DNA of 64,000 nt. Origin: Watersipora subatra (lineage: Eukaryota > Bryozoa > Gymnolaemata > Cheilostomatida > Watersiporidae). Under the pieces are notes generated by a model. The model saw nothing but the letters and a program-made list of their open reading frames with translations, was not told where the DNA came from and searched no databases. Where the stretch lies: NCBI RefSeq assembly GCF_963576615.1, contig NC_088717.1:26811513-26875512 (forward strand). Direction: 5' to 3'. Positions 12,391-48,504 of the stretch are shown piece by piece; the stretch's first letter is position 1; the number at the start of each line of letters is the position of its first letter. A program made the translations under genes and the position numbers.

Positions 12391-13492
12391 GTTATCTTCG
12401 TGTAAGGAGAGTTTACTGCCCACTGTCAGAACTAATGGGATCAGCTGGGAGGATCAGCTCTGAAGAAGTTGACATGTGACAAACTAACACTATGATATTA
12501 GTGATAGTTTATAAGCTCAAACTGGCAGTAAGATATATTATCTGATAATAATGACCTCATCAAACGCAGTACAATGTTTGCGAGATACCACAGGCTACAA
12601 TCAAGTTAAAATATCCTGCGCAAGCGCACTACTAGTTTGTAACAACCTTAAAAAAAACAAGATGTACACTAGAGTAGAATTTGGTTAATCTTGTAAGTGA
12701 TAAGAAAAACTATCATTATATGGTTAAATTAAATCTATTAGGATGCACAAAACGTAATGAAATTTATTGAGTAGATCTATTAAGACGCAATTAATAGCAA
12801 CCAGCTGATAAGGACAAAAGAGTGAACACAGAATGAAACGAGATCACTTACGAAAAAAGTAACTATATAAATCAAACAAAACTACAAAAATGAATAAGCT
12901 GGCCCAACTAACGAAGGAAACAAAATTTGACTACCAAATCTGTGGGTAAATGGAGAAGCAATGCGAGAAACAAAGATCATGTGACTATACTAATCTCTTA
13001 TCCACGCAGCAGATCTTATCCGAGAGGATTACAGGAATGACAGAGCAGTTTCAGTTAATCAGATTACCATCGGAGTCTAAAGTCTTGCCACATGTATCAG
13101 ATAATTAATTTATGAATTGTTCTGAACAGGCTGCAAGTACATTGCGCAGTTAAATCAAGTGTTTTGATTCGCAGGTGTCTGACATAAGAAAGCGACTTTC
13201 CATATGCAAGTATTGGTAGCCATAATGCGCCACGTGCAAGAAGTTATTTGCCACTCGCTGGCACCTGTCATTTACTAGTATCTGCTAGCACCGGATGTCA
13301 ACTCGATGGCATACTTGTGCTGGCCAAATGCTCTTCTCATCCAGTTTATATCACTGAAGACATGTTCATACGGCACTCAAAAAACAACTTATATTGATCG
13401 AGTTCTGCTGCTCTGGCTCACCTAAATTATTTGTGCAATACACAATTGTTCTAGATTAAATGTACAAAAGAATGTGGAGTATTTAAAAGTGG

Positions 13493-38964
<25,472 letters not shown>

Positions 38965-39674
38965 CTAAGCATTTCACATTATACAGTGTTATACATTCCT
39001 TCACTCGTGACTCATAACTTCAGGAAATAGATGCAGTATTTCTCACTAATTTGATGTTATCATGGTTACTTAAAATCTGATAAAATATACACGAATACTT
39101 CAGTGGAACTTTATTGGCAGAATGTCACAAAACAGCTTCCTAATCTATTCCAAAGCGTTGCTTCAGTTAACAAGTACATAACGAAATTTAAGCATTCTAC
39201 GTTTTCATTAATATGTTTGCACGTTGTCAGTGATTTGAGATTCATGTTGACAAAATCACTACTCAAATGGCGATCGGAAGAGATTTATCTAGTGCACACA
39301 CAAAGCTGAACTGTTAGCGGTGTGGCAGTTCCAACATCCATCTCAGTTCCTGGCAGACGACTGCAAATGACAAAACATCATAGGGGGCTACCATAAACCA
39401 AAATCATCGTAGTCCCAGACAATTGACTGCGAGAGGAGGCAACTCCTACAATCAATCCTGTTTTAGGAATAGCTATAAATTTTTTTCTTGAAAATAATTT
39501 ATCTCATTCTGTCAGATACACATATGGGTATGTTGGTTAGAGCCATACACAATTTAATTTGTAAATAGAACCTTTACAGCTATGAGAACGGTGTATGTCC
39601 ACCGATGTATGTTCACCCGACAGGACCCACAATTGGAGGTTGGAATATAAGATTCCACCGTACAGGATTCGCAC

Positions 39675-40140
39675 TCATGAACAGTCAACTTAATAGATTA
39701 GAGCTTGGTTCTCAAACCCCCGTGAACAGTCAACTTAGTAGATTAGAGCTTGGTTCTCAAACTACCGTGAACAGTCAACTTAATAGATTAGAGCTTGGTT
39801 CTCAAACCACCGTGAACAGTCAACTTAATAGATTAGAGCTTGGTTCTCAAACTACCGTGAACAGTCAACTTAGTAGATTAGAGCTTGGTTCTCAAACTAC
39901 CGTGAACAGTCAACTTAATAGATTAGAGCTTGGTTCTCAAACCACCGTGAACAGTCAACTTAATAGATTAGAGCTTGGTTCTCAAACTACCGTAAACAGT
40001 CAACTTAATAGATTAGAGCTTGGTTCTCAAACCACCGTGAACAGTCAACTTAATAGATTAGAGCTTGGTTCTCAAACCACCGTGAACAGTCAACTTAGTA
40101 GATTACAGCTTGGTTCTCAAACCACCGTGAACGGTCAACG
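39675..40140. repeat. 45-bp minisatellite
   Basis: About ten copies of GAACAGTCAACTTAATAGAT plus TAGAGCTTGGTTCTCAAACC and ACCGT. Being a multiple of three, it keeps a 207-codon plus-strand frame open (15-residue repeat with NRLELGSQTTV). I treat the frame as non-coding. Confidence 0.95.
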
Positions 40141-40720
40141 GTGTGCCTGTGGTCATTGGCGGTACCCGGGGAGGCTGTATGTTCCCAGAGCCTATGGTAG
40201 CAGCAGTGATCACGCATTGAAAGAATAGTCTGCTGCTAGACAACTGTATCTTTTACACACGAAGTTGAGATATGACATATTTTTCCGAGTCAAGGTTGCA
40301 TTAATCCATTTACCCTCAGGGAAAAAAGTCAGTGTATTGGTGAATTTTTTTCACCATTACACCGACCATGAGCTTTGCCGAAGGTCAGTGCCGGCAAAAA
40401 AATTGCCACCGGCCTACTGGTTCACAGCAACGCCAGCGGCCGGCTGACTCACAGCACACTGGACTAGCATGCATCATAAAGACTAAATTTATCCAAACTA
40501 AATCTTAATTGATAGAAACTTGAAATGACTATAGAAAATATATACTTTATAATAACTAAAACTATCCCTTTTGAATACACCAGATTTAAGCAAAGGCGCA
40601 GAATAATCACAGAAAAGTAATATAATTATTGACCAATTCACCTGTACAAAAAACTGGTATGCAATTTATTGTTTGTACATTAATATGTTAAATAGACATA
40701 GAGATCTTTGATTTGAGCTT
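40141..40720. other. non-coding stretch upstream of ASL
   Basis: A short GC-richer piece at 40140-40445 is followed by A+T-rich sequence. No supported exon. Confidence 0.4.
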
Positions 40721-40723
40721 TAG

Positions 40724-40823
40724 ACACTATTAAGGTAGAACCAGCTTTAGACACTAGTTATGGTAGGTAGACCTAGCTTTAGACACTATTTATGGTAGGT
40801 AGAACTAGTTTTAAACACTATTT
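40724..40823. repeat. 33-bp minisatellite, left part
   Basis: Three to four copies of TTTATGGTAGGTAGAACCAG plus CTTTAGACACTAT. The array is cut at 40823 by the element at 40824-43284 and resumes at 43285. Confidence 0.9.
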
Positions 40824-41391
40824 GGGTCAAATCACAGTATTGTGAAACCAAGGATGTGATTTTTAAATTTTATCATAGAACCAAGTTTTACACATCATTG
40901 GAAAGCTAAAAGTCCAAACTTTCCATAATTAATAATGATTTTTAAAAATAATGAACGATTTCCATGAAATTGAGAAAATTAAGCAGCAAGAGACGATTAT
41001 GTGATCATACAGGGGACATTGATTTTTTTGGATTTTTTTAGATGCATATTTTAAATTGCAAATTGTGTCACCAGGAACCTCTTAATCCAATTACGTTTCT
41101 ATGACTGGAAAAGTTTCCAAAGTTCTAACCTTAATAAATCTTGCTTAAGAGGCGTTCCAAATACATGCGTGTCCCTTGTATGATAATTTGGGCACCATTT
41201 TTTTTTTTTTCTGAAATTAAATCATGTGAAAAAATTTCTAGTTAGGATTTTCCGATAGTACCATGAGAGGTTCATGATGGCATGTTTAGTTTTTTTAAAT
41301 AATTTAATTACTTGAGAAAAATTAAGAAAATAAATTATCAAACAAGGGACAATTTTATCATACAAGGGACATCTACTCTTTTATTCCCTTA

Positions 41392-41525
41392 CTATACCTC
41401 ATGAAAATTGTCTAAAATAACATGGCCATCTTTGCAATGCTACTATTATGTCATGAATATTCATGACACAATAGTAGCGTTGACAAGATGGCCATGTTAT
41501 TTTAGACAATTTTCATGAGGTATAG
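41392..41525. mobile_element. 134-bp palindromic MITE flanked by TTA
   Basis: Two 67-base arms, nearly perfect complements, meet at ATGAATATTCAT. Ends CTATACCTCATG and CATGAGGTATAG. TTA on both sides (41389-41391, 41526-41528) is the usual target duplication of PIF/Harbinger elements. It is nested in the 2.46-kb transposon, upstream of its reading frame. Confidence 0.75.
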
Positions 41526-41921
41526 TTAACATACATACGAAAGTTATTATACTCGGCAGTCCGTAACTTAATTTTAAATGGTTAGTGGTTTCTTAACCAT
41601 TGTTGGTGGAGGAAGGCCATAATCTTTTCTGTACCCAACATATTCCCAGCCTAATTGCACTTAATCCCATTATGTCGAAATTTAGTTTCTCGCATCTGAA
41701 TAGTGATGGCTTCATGAGTTGGCATTGTAGGCAACTAAACATAACTAGTTGAGTTAATTAGTTCCAATACAATTAATGTGGCTGTCTCTAAATATTTTCT
41801 CAAAGCATTGTCGGCTTGTGATTGCCTGACTGGCTACCTTAATAAATAATCCCGTCAAGACACTGCTGCGGGTCAATGCAATAGAACAATTACTTTTCAC
41901 AAGCTGCCAGTCTCAACCAGA

Positions 41922-42417
41922 ATGTCGACGGTAAAGGTTGTCAAAGACAGGCCTGCAGCTCATTGTGCCGCGCAAAGGAAATATATAGCTAAAAAGAAAT
42001 CGGAAAATCCAGAGCTGTACAAGGCTAAGCATTCGCAACAAGTACGCGAGGCATGGGCAAAAGTAACAGCCAGCCTTACAGAGGAGCAAAGGGCTACTCG
42101 AAGAGAGAAGGAACGGCTCAAGAAGGCTGCTCAGCGTCAGAAGGCTCGTGAGCTGAAAGCAAGCACCAGTAATCAGTCAACACCAGGATACACAACTACT
42201 CAAGCATTTGGTAAGTTATAACAAAATCAATCAGTTCAATTGCATTGGTTTTAATTAATAAGAATTGTGTCATAAAATTTTGACTTCGATCACTTTGTAG
42301 CAAGTACAAGTATCAAAGGTTAATAACCAAGTGCTTTAATTTTTTACAGGAAAAGCATCACGGAAGGTACAGAAGACATTGCCAAAATCCCCTACTAAGC
42401 GAGCAATAGTTCTGTAG
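41922..42417 (+). CDS. small basic protein encoded by the 2.46-kb transposon (two exons)
   Basis: Exons 41922-42210 and 42350-42417 (donor TTTG|GTAAGTT, acceptor TTTTTACAG|GA) give 118 residues and a TAG. The first 80 residues are rich in Lys, Arg, Glu and Ala and look helical (AAQRKYIAKKK, TEEQRATRREKERLKKAAQR), a probable nucleic-acid-binding region. The second exon reads GKASRKVQKTLPKSPTKRAI. From memory, similar basic N-terminal regions followed by an LPxSPxKR segment begin long uncharacterised repeat-borne proteins of cnidarians and other invertebrates. If so, this is a truncated head of such a protein. The intron, the phase and the continuation across it support a real gene. Function unknown: a DNA-binding repressor or remnant of a transposase is possible. 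Confidence 0.55.
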
Positions 42418-43284
42418 AAATAGAAATGGAGAGAAATAGATGTGGCCCACCCAAGAAATATCGAAGTCACCCACTCTAACTTTATCCTCGATATTAACCC
42501 AGAGCTCATTCCATGCGACAACAATTGTTGAGCCTATTGGCTGCTGAATGCTGAGGCAGTCAAAGCTGCTTACAGTCAATAAAAAAGTAAATACATGTAA
42601 ATTTGCAAGGTGCATGTCCTTGTGATCTTATTTGTCATTTCTTTATCTAATTTCCAATATTTATCTAAGATATTAATTATTTATCGTTTTTTGACATGTC
42701 TGGTCACTTCCTGTAAACTCAACATTTTTTAGCTCTATAGTTTTAGTTTAGGTTTCAGTGCATGCTAGTTTTAGATGTAGTATTCCATTAAAATGGTTGT
42801 AGTTTCTTTTAGCTAGATACTTTACTGTCTATCAATAAAATATGCGGAAAAATCAAGTGATCCGAAATGTCCCTTGTATGATGTCCCTTGTATGATCAAA
42901 CTTAGTGGTAAATAATCTGTGGTTTAATGAGAACCATTAATGGAATCTGTTAGTTCTTTCACACTGAACATTGAAACATACATAGCAAACATCAGCTAAA
43001 AGGAATTTAAAATGTGATCATATACTTCACAGAGTTTTCAGCCTAAAATTGAAGTTTCGTTTTTAGCGATTTTTCTGCGTCCCTTGTATGATGGGCCTTA
43101 ATTACCTTATAATTATGGATTGACTTAAGCAATTTTAAAGTTTTTTGTCTTAAACTGTTCATCCTACTGAACTGCTTCAGCATGAGAAAATTGTTTACCA
43201 AAATCCAAAAACTCAAAGCACAATTCTAGTTTAAGTGCTTCAGGATGTCCCTTGTATGATAACGGAAATACTGTGACTTTACCC

Positions 43285-43665
43285 ATTTATGATAGGTAGA
43301 ACCAGCTTTAGACACTATTTATGGTAGGTAGAACTAGTTTTAAACACTATTTATGGTAGGTAGAACCAGCTTTAGACACTATTTATAATAGGTAGAACCA
43401 GCTTTAGACACTATTTATAGTAGGTAGAATCAGCTTTAGACACTATTTATGGGAGGTAGAACCAGCTTTAGACACTATTTATAGTAGGTAGAACTAGCTT
43501 TAGACACTATTTATGGTAGGTAGAACCAGCTTTAGACACTATTTATAGTAGGTAGAACCAGCTTTAGACACTATTCATGGTAGGTAGAACTAGCTTTAGA
43601 CACTATTTATTGTAGGTAGAATTAGCTTTAGACATTATTTATGGTAGGTAGAACCAGCTGTAGAC
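43285..43665. repeat. 33-bp minisatellite, right part
   Basis: About eleven further copies of the unit at 40724, with the same variants (ACTAGTTTTAAACAC, ATTATAGTAGG). Confidence 0.9.
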
Positions 43666-43689
43666 ACAACTAGCTTTTATAGTAAACTA

Positions 43690-44785
43690 TATGAATGCAC
43701 GGTGTGGCTCAAGTAATAAAATAATTTTGCACAGAAAATTTATTTTTATTTAACGCATAACAACAGTTACCATTCTAACTTTCAAACTTCATATCATGGA
43801 AAAAGGGTTTTGTGCAATTGAAATAAATAAAGACAAAAAATAAAACAAATTTAAAGGTGTTTATATGTGAAATAATTAGCAAGTAATGCTAAGTTTTGCT
43901 ACGATTACAGTGAAAAATGATTTGGTAATGGTACAAATAATACAAACTGAGAAAACAAAATAAAAAGCATGAATTTAAAGAATTAATAATAACAATTAGT
44001 GCATAGAAGTGTGTGTATAAAAAAGTTACTATACAGTAACTTCAGTGTATTTAGTGGTTACTATCTGCAATAAAATGCAACAATATAATGTACCATGTGC
44101 AGTACGTGCAAACATTAAATTTAATTTAAATGAATTTAGCTTACTAAGCCCATACTTGAAGCTAAGTTTTAGTCTGTAGTTTACTAAACTAAACTTTACT
44201 TTTGTCATCGTCTAAAATTTTAGCACCTGTTTCCAGCTTCAGTTTCACTGTAACTTATAATGAATAACGCTGAACTGAGAAAGCGAACGTCGAATCTTTT
44301 TCAGGGAGAGGGATTTCAGCAAATACCATATCGGCATTTTTGTTATTTCGACGTAATCATTACACCAACTGCAAAAATCGAGAGATTTCGAGAAAGATGT
44401 TGATATCGTATGTCGGAAAAAGTAAAAAATATTTTCGTCCTCAGATGGGAGGGATGGAAAAACATCGTGTTCCATATTGAAAGAGAAAAATATTGAAAGG
44501 CAAAAAATCTTATAACAGGGGCTTCGTAACCCAAGGGCGCACTGTATTCATTAATAATTTAGCGAGTGCAGTCGCAAAAAGGATCTACAGCATACGGTAA
44601 GAGCGATGAATGTGATAAGAATGGCTTAGCCTTATGGTTTGGTGCGCTTGTCTGCGAACTTGTAGTTTCAATCTTCGTGAGTTAAAACTCCAGTACTAAG
44701 CACATTTTTTATTGGTGAAACTTTATCGCTATAGCTGGACAGAAAGAAGCACAGACTGACAAACATTGAGATTTATCTAGATCAT
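43690..44785 (+). repeat. ~1.1-kb copy of dispersed repeat family D
   Basis: Head GAATGCACGGTGTGG, long A+T-rich body collinear with 34140-35125 (reverse). A tRNA-like module lies near 44628-44700 (ATGGCTTAGCCTTATGGTTT). The tail is CTATAGCTGGACAGA...TTGAGATTTATCTAGATC. Confidence 0.75.
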
Positions 44786-45194
44786 CTTGTGACAATCAAT
44801 AAGCAATTCTTACCATTTTGATGAAGCAATTACTTTTCTTCTTTTTAAATCTTAGTGAGCTTTCAGACACTGCAAATAAAGCATATGATAAAAGTCAAAA
44901 TGAAACTTGTGAAGTTTCGATAAAATTCAACTAAAGAGTAGACAAATGCTACAACGCTATTAAATAATGCCCAAAACCAGTCGAAAGTGATAGCACTAAA
45001 CCTATTCATGAGAACAAACAGCCATTACTATCTCCGCACCACAAAACTGCTAATAAGGATCAATAGAACTTTAACCGGCTCGGCCAAAAGGCTAGTTTCA
45101 CTTGAAAGTTAAGTGATGCTGTCGATAAAAAAACTAAAAAGCCTCATTTAGTCAAAGTTGCTATTGACGAGAACAGCAGCAGAAAATATATGAT

Positions 45195-45465
45195 GAGATT
45201 AAGAGAGCTCATACTACATAGGTATGCTGTTGTGATGGCGGTATTAAGAGAGCTCATACTACATAGGTATGCTGTTGTGATGGCGGTATTAAGAGAGCTC
45301 ATACTACATAGGTATGCTGTTGTGATGGCGGTATTAAGAGAGCTCATACTACATAGGTATGCTGTTGTGATGGCGGTATTAAGAGAGCTCATACTACATA
45401 GGTATGCTGTTGTGATGGCGGTATTAAAAGAGCTCATACTACATAGGTATGCTGTTGTGATGGCG
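45195..45465. repeat. 45-bp minisatellite
   Basis: Six nearly identical copies of GAGCTCATACTACATAGGTA plus TGCTGTTGTGATGGCGGTAT and TAAGA. Open in frame on both strands only because 45 is divisible by three. Confidence 0.95.
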
Positions 45466-45639
45466 ATAAACAACGACAAAAATCGAATTAAGCTTTAGTT
45501 AAGTAGCTAGTCCAAAAACAGAGCTCCCAAATCTTGTTTATTCCTGTTTTGGTAATTCCCTTGTTTTGCTGACTCCTGTCTTGCTGATTTCCATCTTGCT
45601 GTGTTTTATATCTTGTCGATTTCTAATGTCTAGCAGAGC

Positions 45640-46480
45640 ACAAGTGAGTTGGTTTCAGCTCCCCCTTGTCAGTTTTAGCAGGTAGTTCTATAGAAAGTGT
45701 AGATTTAGCGCACTCTCTTGCTTTCAGCAGAGCACAAGTGTGTTGGTTTCAGCTACCTCCTGCTGGTTTCAGTAGGTCGTATTGTAGGAAGCGTTGAGTT
45801 CAGCGTGGTTTGTTTGTTTCAGCAGAAAACAAGTGAATTGGTTTCAGCAGGTTGTATTGCAAGAAGCGTTAGGTTCAACGCACTCTGTTGGTTTCAGTAG
45901 AGGACAAGTATTGTAGCTGGTTTCAGCAAGTTGATCCATATGAGGCATTGGTTTCAGAACACAGAGCAAAGCACAACTGAGTTGGTTTGACTCCTTCCTG
46001 TTGTGTTCAGCAGGTTGTACTCTAGAAACATACCTGCCAACTCTCACGCATTGGGCGTAAGACTCACGCAATTGCTCCATGCCTCACGCATCTCACGCCC
46101 GTGTTACACAATTGCCCCTTTCACCCTAGCAAACCTGTTTTTGCCCCAATCTTCAAGTAGTAATCATATACTTACTACTAATAAACAACTATGTATAAAC
46201 ATAATATTTGTGGCATTCTCATCTATCAATAACCTCCACCTCCACGACATGTGGTTTCCATACATGGAGTTATATTATCTTTCGCTGTGGTGTTTTTATA
46301 TGTTATGAAAATTTACCCCACGTATCAAATCCTAGTCATTTTCATTGCCCCCAAAATGGACTCTCACTCCTTTCCCCACTCCAGGGTTGGCAAGTCTGTC
46401 TAGACAGCATTGGGTTCAGCGCACTTTGTTGGTTTCATCAGACTCCTAGTAAGTTGGTCTTATGAACTTAACTAGAAGAC
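45640..46480. repeat. degenerate ~95-bp tandem repeat split by an insertion
   Basis: Units share GTTGGTTTCAGC, CAGCAGAGCACAAGTG and GGTTCAACGCACTCTGTTGG. The array is interrupted at about 46030 and resumes at about 46400 (GGGTTCAGCGCACTTTGTTGG). Confidence 0.7.
46030..46395. mobile_element. ~370-bp insertion with short inverted ends
   Basis: Begins near ACCTGCCAACTCTCACGC and ends GGGTTGGCAAGTCT, partly complementary. TCTAGA stands on both sides (about 46021 and 46397), which may be a target duplication. The interrupted tandem array supplies the empty site. Confidence 0.45.
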
Positions 46481-48040
46481 GCTAAAAGTGAGAGTTGTCC
46501 CCCCACTCTAAACGAATTTGCTTCAACATAGGTAATCTAAAACATTTTCAACTACTGCTCTACATACGATCTTGTCATTTACACATATCTAATTATGTGC
46601 AGTCATACACTAAACAGGAACGTTCACAAAAGCGTATTCCACCAATGAATTAGCACATAATAAATAAATATAAGCACATAAATACAATAAAGCACATTTG
46701 TTACGTAAACAAACATTCTACGCGTACAAATAAATTCATCATACCAGTCGTTTTCGAATTATAACTAGACCAGACCTATTGCTTACAAAAAACACTAACA
46801 CATAGAAAAATAAAGTTGAACAGATATAAATCGTCCAACTTATTTGGATTACAAAAAACACGTGGCATTTAATATTAATGCGGAGCTACGCTACGAACGC
46901 TTTAGGTACTCTAATTGGAAGAAAAACCACAATAAATGTTATCACAAAAAACCGCTGTAAAAGCCTGAGCGTGATAGTCACAATTTTTTTTTCTTACTCT
47001 AGCTATGCAACTCACAAGCTATTCATTGATATCCAAAGTAAATTTTAGTTTGATAATCCTGTTGGTAAAAATAAGTATTGTGGGAGATTATGTTGAAAAA
47101 GTATTGTCGGTCATTTTGTTGATTTCTACTCATGTAACGATTCGTTGCTCCCGTATTTCACGTGTACATATTGTTGTATCATTGGAGGTAATTATTGATG
47201 TAAATATGATATTTTTTGCTTAAAAAGTTTACTAGCTGTTCACACGGCACTTTTACATCAAACATAAAAAATTATAGTTTTTTGCATGCATACTACTAAA
47301 AAAGCTTCAAAGTTATTTTGCTTTTCAATTTAGCTGATATGCGAGTGCTAGGTTATGAGATTTGCCTTGTCATTCTAGTTGAAAGGTACAAAAGCTAAGG
47401 TTGCAATAAGGTTACTTTCATCTCGTTTAGATGTAGTAGATGTATCTCACGAAATTGAAACGTTAATAGACAACATCAAAATAGATTGACACATCATAAA
47501 TAAATTCTGTGTGTTTTTAAAGGGTATCACTTGGCTGTTTTTAAGGGGAAATGCGTAGTAGATGCGGTGGATAGCTAGCCCAACATTCATGCTAAAAGTC
47601 TATCTGTTTATTATATTTTAATAGACCCTGTAGTTTTTGCAAAGCCGATACATGTATATTGTAAACACATGTTTACATATTTCTGCGTCATTTATTACTA
47701 AAGCCAAACTGTGGTTTTATCAACTCTGTTTATATGCTGTTCTTATTGACCATTATTTTCAATAATATAGACCGCAACACCGCCACCCTAGGTTTTAATA
47801 TGTACTAATTGCTACACTGCCCTCACGCCAGCAATCCATGAATGCATTTATTGAGAGCAATTGTCCTTGATGCATGCGAAGATGCATTCTTGAGTTTTCA
47901 GTGATATGAGTGTTTAATGGCTGGTTCTCAAAAATCCAGACCAGAGTTTTGAAACCAAATATTTTAGTAACATGACGGCAGGCACAGAGCATATGTGTGT
48001 GAAGTTTGGACAGAATCGACCAAAAATGTGTAATTGTAAA
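46481..48040. other. non-coding stretch upstream of TMEM33
   Basis: A+T-rich sequence. I find no exon, RNA gene or known element. It presumably contains the TMEM33 promoter and non-coding first exon, which I cannot place. Confidence 0.4.
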
Positions 48041-48043
48041 CTA

Positions 48044-48170
48044 AGACACACACATGCAGCCCCGCGCACACACACATGCAGCCGTGCACACACACGTGCA
48101 GCCGCACGCACACACATTGAGCCGCGAGCATACATGCAGCTGCGCACACATAAGCACACACATGAGCACA
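48044..48170. repeat. CA-rich tandem repeat upstream of TMEM33
   Basis: ACACACACATGCAGCCGC-type units repeated about six times, with CG steps interspersed. It ends about 145 bases before the TMEM33 start codon. Confidence 0.8.
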
Positions 48171-48313
48171 CACAATGGAAAAGTGGGATTTATTAATATA
48201 GAATGATTCAATCATTTTCTTATATGTATTTTGACCAATTAGCAACAGATATCCATGATATCAACAAGTTAATCCACATGCTGCCTTTCTGCAATGTTCT
48301 GCTTGTTCGTCAG

Positions 48314-48504
48314 ATGTCTCAAAACACAAATGAGCCTTCTGCTGCCGGTGAGGGTGTGGGAGAAGAGAGGCCCAATTCAACAGCAGGCGGTGGTAGGACA
48401 GCTGTGATCAATCACATCAGTAGTGACAAGATAGAGGCATCTATGTGGATTGCCCGTCTCACCACAATTTTCTTTACCATCTCTTTTGTCTTACCATTTT
48501 TTGG
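48314..48504 (+). CDS. TMEM33: TMEM33 coding exon 1
   Basis: Encodes MSQNTNEPSAAGEG, the acidic/Gly-rich N-terminus, and the first membrane segment ending FVLPFFG. Donor TTTTGG|GTAAGA. Confidence 0.85.

Larger units (their letters stand above)
9901..13492. other. intergenic space between convergent WAP-like and ASL genes
   Basis: No exon seen. It contains three small tandem arrays (listed separately), an A+T-only tract at 12120-12200 and one member of a dispersed repeat at 12004-12120. The ASL 3' UTR must end in the right-hand part, but I cannot place a convincing poly(A) signal. Confidence 0.5.
40824..43284 (+). mobile_element. 2.46-kb TIR transposon of unrecognised family
   Basis: Ends are GGGTCAAATCACAGTATT and, read inward from the right, GGGTAAAGTCACAGTATT (16 of 18 identical). 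ATTT flanks it on both sides (40820-40823, 43285-43288), and the surrounding 33-bp array shows the empty site CACTATTTATG, so the duplication is four bases. Near both ends lie copies of TGTCCCTTGTATGAT: on the left mostly reversed (41004, 41337, 41357; one forward at 41170), on the right all forward (42868, 42882, 43078, 43246). Such sub-terminal inverted motifs are usual transposase binding sites. It encodes a two-exon basic protein (41922-42417) but no visible catalytic domain, so it is probably non-autonomous. Confidence 0.8.

Noticed and set aside
39605-40228. 207-codon plus-strand frame with 15-residue repeats
   Set aside because: Produced by the 45-bp array; substitutions fall at all codon positions and nothing outside the array looks coding.
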